Assembly (NCBI GenBank): GCA_039566865.1
Contig: CM076944.1
Coordinates: 15,522,501-15,586,500 of the forward strand
Source of the DNA: Aurelia coerulea
Taxonomy: Eukaryota > Cnidaria > Scyphozoa > Semaeostomeae > Ulmaridae
DNA: 64,000 nucleotides
Reading direction: 5' to 3'
Of the stretch, positions 27,542 through 35,879 are shown one piece after another (positions within the stretch are counted from its first letter, which is position 1; each line of letters starts with the position of its first letter). The notes below the pieces were generated by a model. It saw only the letters and a list, made by a program, of their open reading frames with translations, was not told where the DNA came from and did not search any database. Both the position numbers and the translations under genes were made by a program.

Positions 27542-29781
27542 TCAAGTGCATAGATTCCCTTCTAAATACAACAATATGGGATATATTTTGTCGATTATGG
27601 AGGTAATTGTAGAACAATATGTTTTCTAACTCGAAGATACAACTAACAGAGACTATAGATGTTGTAAAGTCGTTTGGAAATTAAATTCCTTCTTTAAATG
27701 CGAAGCAATGGTAAATTTAGGACGGCTGCAGGCCTACAAGACTTCAGGCAGAGGGAAGTAATGGTAGACACGTTATCTGTTTAAAAGAGTCTGTATTTAA
27801 ACGTGTATATTGCCATGTTCAACAAAATAAATTTTCCAACTTCGAATTATCGTTTCCCCATGCAACAGTCTTTATGAAAAAACAGCCAGATTCCGATGAA
27901 TTACCCAATTTTTTGAAAAGCACGCAGAAAATGGGAAGTTGTGCTGCTTCGCCATTTTCCTTTAAAAAACATAAGTTAGTAATTCAAAACGTTGATTCGA
28001 ATTCTACTAATGCAATAACAGTAAATATCTTGTCATGTGCCAACGCCTCAGCTGCTTATTAAGAGATGTAACCAACTAGGCCAATGGTGTAAAAATAGCC
28101 AAAATGAGCATATTTTCTAAGGGACGCTGCGAGGCCGCACTAGCGTTCAAAGATTCAAAAAAAATTAGAGGACTGCCTTTATGCAATTATTGCTAGCCCT
28201 GTTAATTTGAAAGTATTTGAAGTAAAGACCTTAAAGTTATGACGCCTTAAAGGTACAACATTTTCAGACAATCACTTACAAAATTGTTGAGCCACCCTGA
28301 AAAAAATGAGTTTTTTGGCCCCCCTTTCCCCCATGTCAATGTTGTTTGGAAAAAAGTACTTGGTCATGCTGACAGACGTGGTTTGGCAACTTTCTAGTGG
28401 TTTTTCAACATTGACTAGGGGAAAGGGGGGGGAAAGCAGAGGCAAAAAACAGAAAATCTGAGGGTGGCTCAACAATTTTGTAAGTGATTGTCTGAAATGC
28501 TTGCAACTTCGACTTCAGTTTACGCGAAGAGTACCGAGGCCAACTGCATGAAATTTTGTACTTGGCATGTTATTGACACATAGTTTCAAAATGTGTTGCT
28601 TTTAAAATTTTTTACCAACTCTATATAATATACGAGATTTTTGAAAAAGGCACTTTTTCGCCATTTTGCAAGAAAATGGCATAATTGCATAGTTTTCTCA
28701 AAATTTTCATTTTTTTGACGTACTTTCCCTTTAGCTTCAATCTTGTAAGATATTGATATGATTCTTATTTTCATTTGCCTTCAATCATACTCTGGCAACT
28801 GCGATGCAACTAGGGTGGGAGAGGGTATTTTCGTTTGGCCTATTTGTATGGAATTCTCCCTTTGACTGGCTATATTGTTCTTAAACGCTGTTCATAAACG
28901 TCACTTTTACAACAGAATTTTATAGTGATGATATTCTATATGTTTGAGTGATACAATTGAATAAAATGTTCTATTTACAATTATAATCGATATACGACTG
29001 TAACATTGCCATCTGGTTCGTGTGTGTTCATGGTGAATTACGTCATCAGTGCTCGCCACAAGGCTCACTACAATGCTCACCAACATTGCTCGTTTGTATT
29101 CCTTGTTTCTAACGAAGAAAAACGAAAAAACTTTGCGCAAAACGCATATTATCTTGTGAGTATGAGCAGACACTCTCATTACAGACCAATGAAAATAAAA
29201 AATCTCCGCGGTGAGTTGAAATTGAACCAATTTACCAACATTGCTCGTTTTTAGTACCTTTAAAATATTTTTGAAATCCTTTTTAGTAGCTATAAAAGTG
29301 GGAATTGTTGAAGTTTTAGTCATTTTGCATCTAATCAGTGTAGAATTTTTGAGTAAAAAGCTAGCCTATGTGTACACACGGGCTTTTGCTACATCTTGGG
29401 TGGCTTCGTTTATTTGTTCGTCAACTTTCTTGGACGCACAAGAAACTTTAAAAAGTGAGAATTGTTGGCGAGCAATGTTCAAGATCACTCACTCAGTCTA
29501 TCATTTAGTGATTTGACCTCTTGAACAATTGCAGTTCAGTGGTCCGATGATAAATTGTTTGTTATCCTTTATAAGCGGTTCCAAAAGAACTAATGCTGGT
29601 TTCAAAGGGGAAACATATACCCTTTTCATTCATTTGGCATTTAAAGAATAGAGGAATATTGGCCAATAAAGCATGGAGCCGTTATTGTCACTCCCTCAAG
29701 CAGCATGACAAATACTGGTAGCAACATTACTTTGCGAACCGAACAAACAAGGTTAAACAATTTTCTCAGTTGTCATATGTT

Positions 29782-30117
29782 TTAAGGTGAAATTTCTCGA
29801 TCATGACGGCAATGAAAGAATTTAGACAAAGGCCTGTGTTTCTCCGTAAACACAGGGCAGCGAGTTGTCATCGTATGAAAGTAATACCGATGGTAATGAA
29901 AACCCCCATTCTTATGCCGTTCAAGTGAAGTTTCCCACATTGAAATGCGGATAATCCTTACTGCAAAACACTCAACCACAACATCTGGAAAACTTTGACG
30001 ACTTGGAAACTTGTCTAAGTCACCTTGACTGTACGTGAGGAGAAAGATGGTGCGCTGTGGTGAACTTGCTGCCATTTTGAAGTCGAACTGTCGCATTTTC
30101 AAATTTCCCGCGCTCAC
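29782..30117 (-). pseudogene. HUH/Rep-like fragment, array copy 12
   Basis: Same frame, identical protein to the copy at 138-473, in the last unit before the array edge. Confidence 0.5.
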
Positions 30118-30837
30118 TCAAGTGCATAGATTCCCTTCTAAATACAACAATATGGGATATATTTTGTCGATTATGGAGGTAATTGTAGAACAATATGTTT
30201 TCTAACTCGAAGATACAACTAACAGAGACTATAGATGTTGTAAAGTCGTTTGGAAATTAAATTCCTTCTTTAAATGCGAAGCAATGGTAAATTTAGGACG
30301 GCTGCAGGCCTACAAGACTTCAGGCAGAGGGAAGTAATGGTAGACACGTTATCTGTTTAAAAGAGTCTGTATTTAAACGTGTATATTGCCATGTTCAACA
30401 AAATAAATTTTCCAACTTCGAATTATCGTTTCCCCATGCAACAGTCTTTATGAAAAAACAGCCAGATTCCGATGAATTACCCAATTTTTTGAAAAGCACG
30501 CAGAAAATGGGAAGTTGTGCTGCTTCGCCATTTTCCTTTAAAAAACATAAGTTAGTAATTCAAAACGTTGATTCGAATTCTACTAATGCAATAACAGTAA
30601 ATATCTTGTCATGTGCCAACGCCTCAGCTGCTTATTAAGAGATGTAACCAACTAGGCCAATGGTGTAAAAATAGCCAAAATGAGCATATTTTCTAAGGGA
30701 CGCTGCGAGGCCGCACTAGCGTTCAAAAATTCAAAAAAAATTAGAGGACTGCCTTTATGCAATTATTGCTAGCCCTGTTAATTTGAAAGTATTTGAAGTA
30801 AAGACCTTAAAGTTATGACGCCTTAAAGGTACAACAT

Positions 30838-31065
30838 TTTCAGACAATCACTTACAAAATTGTTGAGCCACCCTGAAAAAAATGAGTTTTTTGGCCCCCC
30901 TTTCCCCCATGTCAATGTTGTTTGGAAAAAAGTACTTGGTCATGCTGACAGACGTGGTTTGGCAACTTTTTAGTGGTTTTTCAACATTGACTAGGGGGGA
31001 GGGGAGAAAGCAGAGGCAATAAACAGAAAATCTGAGGGTGGCTCAACAATTTTGTAAGTGATTGT
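30838..31065. mobile_element. Array-1 edge copy of the foldback element
   Basis: The left arm and loop match the internal copies. From about 30970 to 31025 the right arm differs: the T-rich variant CTTTTTAG, an altered G-run (AGGGGGGAGGGGAGAAAG) and AATAAACAG. The copy at 5086-5320 shares part of these variants. Homology ends at 31065, three bases short of the palindrome end seen inside the array. Confidence 0.85.
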
Positions 31066-31090
31066 AGATCTTCTTCAGTCACAGTGTTAA
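31066..31090 (-). other. Hammerhead-like half motif cut by array 1
   Basis: On the minus strand GTGACTGAAGAAGATCT contains CTGAAGA, fitting the hammerhead CUGANGA box, followed by the first strand of a possible stem II. The matching GAAA box is missing because array 1 begins immediately after. The position fits a PLE 3' terminal repeat. The motif is short, so confidence is low. Confidence 0.35.
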
Positions 31091-31267
31091 TAGATTATAA
31101 GAGTGTACCATAACGATAAAGGAAAGAATTATAAATTCGATTTAAAGTTCTTCAAATGTCCGTGGAATTTCTGATTCTGATAATGCGGTGTAGATTGCTA
31201 ATTACGAAAAGAATAAGTCATAAGAACATAAAACTCGAAATAAGGACTACATACATAAGATGCTGTT

Positions 31268-31514
31268 AATAGACCTTTTAGCTATTCTACAAAAGAGCCT
31301 GGATCGAGCGTTATTTTTATACACGAGGTTCGATAGAGTGGCGTCAGAGCTTCTATCGATATTGTGCATGTTCGAAAATTCTACAAAGTGCACTTCGTAG
31401 AATTTTCGAATTTGCACAATAGTGATAGAAGCTCTTAACACCACTCTATCGAGCCTCGCGTATAAAAATAACGCTCGATCCAGGCTCTTTCGTAGAATAG
31501 CTAAAAGGTCTATT
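31268..31514. mobile_element. 247 bp near-perfect palindrome (foldback MITE)
   Basis: Starting from AATAGACCTTTTAGC on the left, the right end is the reverse complement nearly base for base, meeting at a centre near 31391 (ACAAAGTGCACTTCGTAG). Only scattered mismatches and a few indels separate the arms. It interrupts the C-terminal end of the PLE coding sequence. No clear target duplication was identified. Confidence 0.9.
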
Positions 31515-32143
31515 CGGGAAAAGTTTATAGTGTGTTTTTGCGAGTTCACCTATTGCGCTGTTCATTCCATTGGGTTCTTTTGTGTCCAATCTAGCAATCC
31601 ATTTGTCCTCAAAGTTGCCTAGATGTGCTTCGTTTCCTTCCATTTGCTGCAAAATATGCACTTTAAAGTTCTTATCGAATGGGCAATCTTGGCTATTAAA
31701 GAAATGCCTTCCGAGTTCCGTTGCTGTTGGATCATTCCTAGAATCACTTCTATGTTTGTTAAATCTTTGGCTTTCTGATGTAGAAGTGTAGCCGACGTAA
31801 AGAGTGTTATGTTTGTTGCATTCGTCCGCGTAAATTACATTCTTGCTTTGACAAGTACCTCCAGAAATGTTTGAGACTTTTCCTGACATTTCATTTTTTA
31901 ACTTATTTGTTTGTCCCATATGTGGACATAGCTTGCAAGGATGTCCTCGTTTTTTTGGTATTCTTCCGGGTGCATCTTATGCTTTCTCCGTATGCTTTTG
32001 GCTGTTTTGTTTCAGATTTAACTAATTTAGAGCGGATATTTAAGGGTTCCGACGATATGCGATCATGGGAGCATTTGAAAATATATTCCTCATATTTGGG
32101 TCTCCATGAATCATTAACTCGTAATTTCTATGGAGTATCTTAG
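31515..32143 (-). pseudogene. PLE linker and GIY-YIG endonuclease, frameshifted
   Basis: Three pieces read in different frames. (1) About 32143-32040: HGDPNMRNIFSNAPMIAYRR, the usual PLE sequence before the linker. (2) After a frameshift, about 32040-31980: NIRSKLVKSETKQPK. (3) After another break with an in-frame TAA near 31978: RGHPCKLCPHM, a C..C linker pair, then the GIY-YIG domain with NVIY, YVGYT, R and H in RFNKHRSD, E in EDKW and the terminal LDT..PNGMN. The GIY-YIG core is intact in an open frame at 31919-31515. Beyond 31514 the reading runs into a palindrome, so the natural C-terminus is lost. In canonical PLEs the domain nicks DNA for target-primed reverse transcription; this copy cannot be active. 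Confidence 0.85.
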
Positions 32144-32180
32144 CTAGTCCTTTCCTAGTCCTAGTCTTGGTCTTAGGGTG

Positions 32181-32202
32181 TAATAATAATAATAATAATA
32201 AC
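32181..32202. repeat. (AAT)n microsatellite
   Basis: About seven AAT repeats beside PLE remnants. Confidence 0.9.
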
Positions 32203-32848
32203 TATCTTTTTCAGTCATTTCTTTGAGGGGAGCCACAATGGTAAATTCACGGTTAGGGTTAAAATGATCGATGGGGCTGATGATGTCTTTTCATTGCGAC
32301 GTAAGGAACTTTTTTGGCAATACAGGCTGGGAAATTTTTTACCCAAGGGTTTGAATGAACGGGCTGCAGATGTAGAACTCGATATGTTTGCGTGTGGCGT
32401 GGCCTAATTCCTGCCATTGTATCTGATGTCTCTGGGGGGTTTTGCTGGCGATGCTCTATGGTCTTCCTATTTGGCTTCATGTTTTTTTGCATGTGGCGTT
32501 AGGGTGGAATCCCCTATCAAGCCATTCAGGATTCAGCAATTTGCGAATCATTGAAAGGTTAGATGGGAAGGTCGTGGGGTTGCCGGCTGGATCCCTTGGA
32601 GGTTTGGTCTGTGACTATTTTGATCCTCCAGGGTGAACATTTGCTAATGTGCCAACCATTTCATTTTCTTGTTTACACTAAAAAACAGTTTGGAACAAAA
32701 CGTGATTTTCATTCCCACTTGGTTTTAATTTTGGGGGTAGTCATGTTTCCTGGGAATAGGGTTCTTTGTAGTAAAAATATAATTTTACTTTATCTTTAGT
32801 TTTACCTTGCCTTGTTTATCACGTAGTATAAATTCTCGATTGTCCTTT

Positions 32849-32914
32849 AGAAAGTAGTGCTGACGAAGATTTTCAATCGAAACGTTTCAAGATTTTAACA
32901 GTTGTGTTTTTATT
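32849..32914 (+). other. Hammerhead-ribozyme-like core, plus orientation
   Basis: CTGACGA is followed by a short GAT/ATC stem, then GAAAC and the palindrome ACGT, matching the hammerhead order CUGANGA, stem II, GAAA. PLE terminal repeats are known to carry minimal hammerhead motifs of this kind. I could not find a convincing stem I pairing with the flanks, so self-cleavage is doubtful. It is an inverted copy of the motif at 33019-33079, separated from it by an (AAT)n tract. Confidence 0.5.
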
Positions 32915-32955
32915 CATCTTATTTCTGTTAATTTTTGATGGTGGTTTAGTTCAAT

Positions 32956-32957
<2 letters not shown>

Positions 32958-33022
<65 letters not shown>
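32958..33022. repeat. (AAT)n microsatellite between inverted hammerhead-like motifs
   Basis: About 21 AAT repeats forming the loop of an inverted repeat whose arms are the two hammerhead-like sequences. Confidence 0.95.
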
Positions 33023-33025
<3 letters not shown>

Positions 33026-33079
33026 CACAACTGTTAGAATCTTGGAACGTTTCGATTAAAAATCTTCGTCAGCCCTCTA
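33019..33079 (-). other. Hammerhead-ribozyme-like core, minus orientation
   Basis: The minus strand reads CTGACGA, a GAT/ATC stem with a T-rich loop, GAAACGTT, then the same downstream sequence (AACAGTTGTG) as the plus-strand copy. It has the same orientation as the PLE coding remnant and lies upstream of it, as expected for a 5' terminal repeat. Confidence 0.5.
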
Positions 33080-34087
33080 TTAACTATGATTTGAGGTAAG
33101 AAAAAAATTTATTCTAGCCTTATAAAAATACTTGTGAAGAATCAAAACAAAAACAACCAAAGCATTTATTTTCTGGGAATTTTAAAGAATTGAGACGCAT
33201 CAGAAAATTGCGACCGTCTGTCATCGACCGGTCAACAAATTTGGGTACCTTTGAGAAACAAATCTTTTTATTTAGCAAATATAGGTAAAGGGTACATCTA
33301 AATTTAAGTTAAGGCATATGGATTACGAAAATCGATGCAATAAATTTGCAAGGTTCAAGTTGCCATAACAGCGGCACTTTTGAAGTGGCCTGTTTTTTCC
33401 GATACACCCGGTATAATTTTTTGCTCTACTGTTATGTTTTATTCACATCTGTATTACTGGCTTGCCATCCTCTGCAAATGGTTTGAATTGTAAATGAGAT
33501 TCTCAAAAATCCGGTAGCTGGCCAGAACCGGATTTCCGAAAAATCAGTGATCCGGGCGGAATTATCCGGTACATCCCTTGTTGGGAAACATCATCATGGG
33601 TTTTGGATTTGGAATTTTACTTAGTCTAAAATTAACTTGAAAGGGTTTTAATCTTTCCTGTCACCAGAACACCCAGTGAGTACCCGTGAAAAGAAAATGT
33701 ATATAATTAGGCTGTTGAAGACCAAATGTCAAACACTTGTTTACAAAGTATGTAGTGACACACGCAAGTTCGAACCAATCAGCGTGTAGAAAATGTTGCA
33801 AAGCAGTATGGTATTCATGAGGGTATAAAAATCATGTATGAGAATAGATTGTTTGCAGGCATTCAAAGGCAGGGACCTCAGGGTCTCCAGCCGAACCCCG
33901 CCAAAGATATCGATAAAGACCATGAATATATATTAAATATAAAACGTCAAGATGGCAGTGTATATGGACACCGCCGTCTCCGAACCCCGCCAACCAGGTG
34001 TTACATACAATCAACATACTGACGCACTTAGTATGCCCATCTCTTAAATTCAGATATAAGATCAAAAGAGATTCCAGAGTTACTTAC
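33080..34087. other. Intergenic or intronic stretch, no supported gene
   Basis: AT-rich sequence with short frames on both strands around 33741-34065 that overlap each other and lack recognisable domains. If the SLC35B1 exon at 34088 belongs to a live gene, this would be intron downstream of it. A match-like GVLVTG peptide near 33670 (minus) was tested as a next exon and rejected. Confidence 0.5.
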
Positions 34088-34214
34088 ACGAGCCTAGAAC
34101 AAGCAAAGACCACGCGTTAACAGCTTGCATCATATGATGAGGACTCGTTTTTGCTTTTGCTCTCATGGTTTCTTGGCAAGCACCAGTTAAGCCATCCAGT
34201 GTTAGTGATACAAT
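34088..34214 (-). CDS. SLC35B1: Single internal exon of an SLC35B1-type nucleotide-sugar transporter
   Basis: The 127 bp exon begins after a polypyrimidine tract and TTTACAG (minus strand) and ends before GTAAGT. It encodes IVSLTLDGLTGACQ, then HHMM and the AWSLLVLG segment. SLTLDGLTG, MRA, HMM and W-S-x-L-x-L-G appear in the same order in metazoan SLC35B1, an ER multi-pass antiporter described as carrying nucleotide sugars or ATP/ADP. The exon starts at a codon boundary and ends in phase 1. No other exon of this gene was found in the window: the 5' exons would lie at higher coordinates, beyond or among the repeats, and the 3' exons at lower coordinates. It is either part of a gene with very long, repeat-filled introns or a stray duplicated exon. 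The reading is intact. Confidence 0.75.
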
Positions 34215-34485
34215 CTGTAAATGAACAAAAATCAATACTACAATCAAATTCATTCGTGATACAGCTGCTGAAGTTGGTTTTAAAACCATAAGGAGAGGAG
34301 CAAATATACGGAGAGGAGCGTTTACGTTTTAGATCAAGAATGTATTAAAAATGTATCAAGGGAGAGATCGATGGAAAGCTGACGTTGGCCTTAATCTCAA
34401 TATCATAAATTTGCTAATGCTTTTTTACTCACGAAGTGAGGTCAATGGTATAGCTATTGAATCATGCTATGGAACCTTTGCGCCT

Positions 34486-34813
34486 AAATGGGTGGATAAT
34501 CCTATACTGGGTGGGTTATTAACTTACACTGGGTGGGTTATGATCGTATACTGGATGGGTTATTAACTGAAATGGATGGGTTACCATCCTGAATGGGTGG
34601 GTAACCTTATACTGGGTGGGTTATGATGTTGTACTGGGTGGGTTATTATCCTAAATGCGATGGGTCATTTTCCTAGGATAATAACCTGCCCAGTATAATG
34701 TCATAACCCACCCAATATAAGATAATAACTCATCCAGTATAAGATTATCTACCTCATTTAGGATGATAACCCACCCAGTATAGCATCATAGCCCACCCAG
34801 TATAAGGTTATCC
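34486..34813. repeat. Inverted minisatellite (~20 bp unit)
   Basis: About nine units like ACTGGGTGGGTTATNNNNNN run in plus orientation to about 34672, then the reverse-complement form (ATAACCCACCCAGTATAAGA) runs to 34813, so the whole stretch can fold on itself. The same unit in the second orientation recurs at 42270-42365. Confidence 0.9.
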
Positions 34814-34880
34814 ACTGCATTTTGTTTTCCTTTTCTTATCAACCTAAAATCTAAAAAGCAACAAGCAAATACAAGATACT

Positions 34881-34937
34881 GTGGCATTTGTAGCGAGGAA
34901 AGACGCAAGGTCACCGGGTCCTCGCTACAAATGCCAC
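34881..34937. repeat. Short perfect hairpin
   Basis: GTGGCATTTGTAGCGAGG is repeated as its exact reverse complement 21 bases later: an 18 bp stem. The function is unknown; it may be the remnant of a larger foldback. Confidence 0.8.
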
Positions 34938-35030
34938 TTACAATTTTCTAAGAAATATCAACGATAAATCAACATATGAATAAAAATGAAAACAAGAACA
35001 AAAACAAGAACAAAACAAAAACAAAAATAG

Positions 35031-35738
35031 TACCGGGTGAGCCAGAAAAAGTTTCCACTTTCGCCAGGCCACAATAAATCATAAACTGGACCAATTTCAA
35101 ACAGTTTCTATTTAATCTTTTGTCAGTATCCTACATTATTCTTGGTTATTTGCTGTAGATTTTTCGAATACCTACTCATCGATATCTTTACGATTTCTTC
35201 AATTTTTTTCCTGTGGACTGCCCAAAAAGGTCGGAAAACAGTGATCAAATTTTCTGTAGACTGAATTTGGCAGAATAAAAGAAATGCTCCTCGAAATGAC
35301 TAGGGAATTTGGAATGGATGATCCCGCACGAGCAGGCTTTTGATGATTGCACAACATTAGTAAGTATTTGTAACGCTAAAAGTAGTTGTATTGATAAAAG
35401 TGAAACTAATGTTGTGCAATCATTAAATGACCGCTCGTGCGACATAATGCATTCCCGATTCCCTTGTCATTTCGAGGAGCACTTTCTTTATTCTCGCAAG
35501 GTCATGCTTTAGAAAATTTGATCACTGTTTTCGATCTTTTTGGGCAGGCAGCAGCCAAAAAAAATTTCAAGAAATCGTAAATATATCAATGAGCAGGCAT
35601 CCGAAAAATCGACAAAAAATAATCAAGAATAATATAGAACATTGACAAAAGATTAAATAAAAAATATCTGAAATTGGTCCAATGTATGATTTATCCTGGC
35701 CTGTCGGAAATGGGAACTTTATTCTGGCTTACCCGGTA
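35031..35738. mobile_element. 708 bp foldback element with TA ends
   Basis: The ends are TACCGGGTGAGCCAGAA and its inverse TTCTGGCTTACCCGGTA, and the two ~350 bp halves are imperfect reverse complements throughout (for example GAAATGCTCCTCGAAATGAC against the GTCATTTCGAGGAGCA region). Read as a TA target duplication, the terminal repeat starts CCGGGTGAGCCAGAA. TA duplication would fit a Tc1/mariner-type mechanism, but TA is weak evidence. It has no coding capacity; the frames inside are mirror images of each other. Arm divergence suggests an old insertion. Confidence 0.85.
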
Positions 35739-35879
35739 TGCACACTAAAGCAAGACAAAGTAAAGACTGAAGAACCCCCAAAATCCACGCAAACAGCCCA
35801 CAACCCCCCAGACCACAACCACCGTGGCAGCAGTCCGATGAGCAGAGACCGCCAACGCAAAACTCCGGGAGCACCTCAG

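Larger units (their letters stand above)
1..31065 (-). repeat. Tandem array 1: ~2575 bp unit, eleven complete copies plus a partial
   Basis: The same sequence recurs head to tail. With units defined by the junction TTCAG|ACAATC on the minus strand, complete units are 2734-5314, 5315-7889, 7890-10464, 10465-13039, 13040-15614, 15615-18189, 18190-20765, 20766-23340, 23341-25915, 25916-28491 and 28492-31065; 1-2733 is the rest of another unit, interrupted by a LINE. Most units are 2574-2576 bp and differ by a few substitutions; 2734-5314 is 2581 bp (small insertions near 4522 and in a T run near 4733). The left end lies outside the window. The right end is abrupt at 31065, after a complete unit, inside Penelope-like sequence. 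Each unit has a 235 bp palindrome at one end and a Rep-like reading frame. No rRNA, snRNA or tRNA was recognised in the unit. Such uniform copies indicate recent amplification or ongoing homogenisation. Confidence 0.97.
31066..33079 (-). mobile_element. Decayed Penelope-like retroelement (PLE)
   Basis: Minus-strand coding remnants show a reverse-transcriptase tail and linker followed by a GIY-YIG endonuclease, the domain order diagnostic of canonical Penelope-like elements. Hammerhead-like motifs lie upstream (33074-33019) and at the 3' edge (31085-31066), where PLE terminal repeats would be expected. The element is broken by frameshifts, stops, a 247 bp palindrome (31268-31514) and array 1, whose edge cuts the 3' motif. 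The 32160-32850 stretch between the coding remnant and the upstream motif is too degraded to assign confidently; the minus strand near 32270-32400 may hold reverse-transcriptase C-terminal fragments in two frames. Confidence 0.75.

Noticed and set aside
1..31065. Array 1 as rDNA, snRNA or histone repeat
   Set aside because: No conserved RNA or histone sequence is recognisable in the unit.
32264..32300. CTGATGATG on the plus strand as a hammerhead ribozyme
   Set aside because: No GAAA box or closing stem follows.
33640..33700. GVLVTG peptide on the minus strand as the next SLC35B1 exon
   Set aside because: The only nearby upstream AG gives an immediate stop in the required phase, and similarity ends after six residues.
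34486..34813. CRISPR-like direct repeats
   Set aside because: Units are contiguous ~20 bp minisatellite copies in both orientations without unique spacers, in a eukaryotic context.
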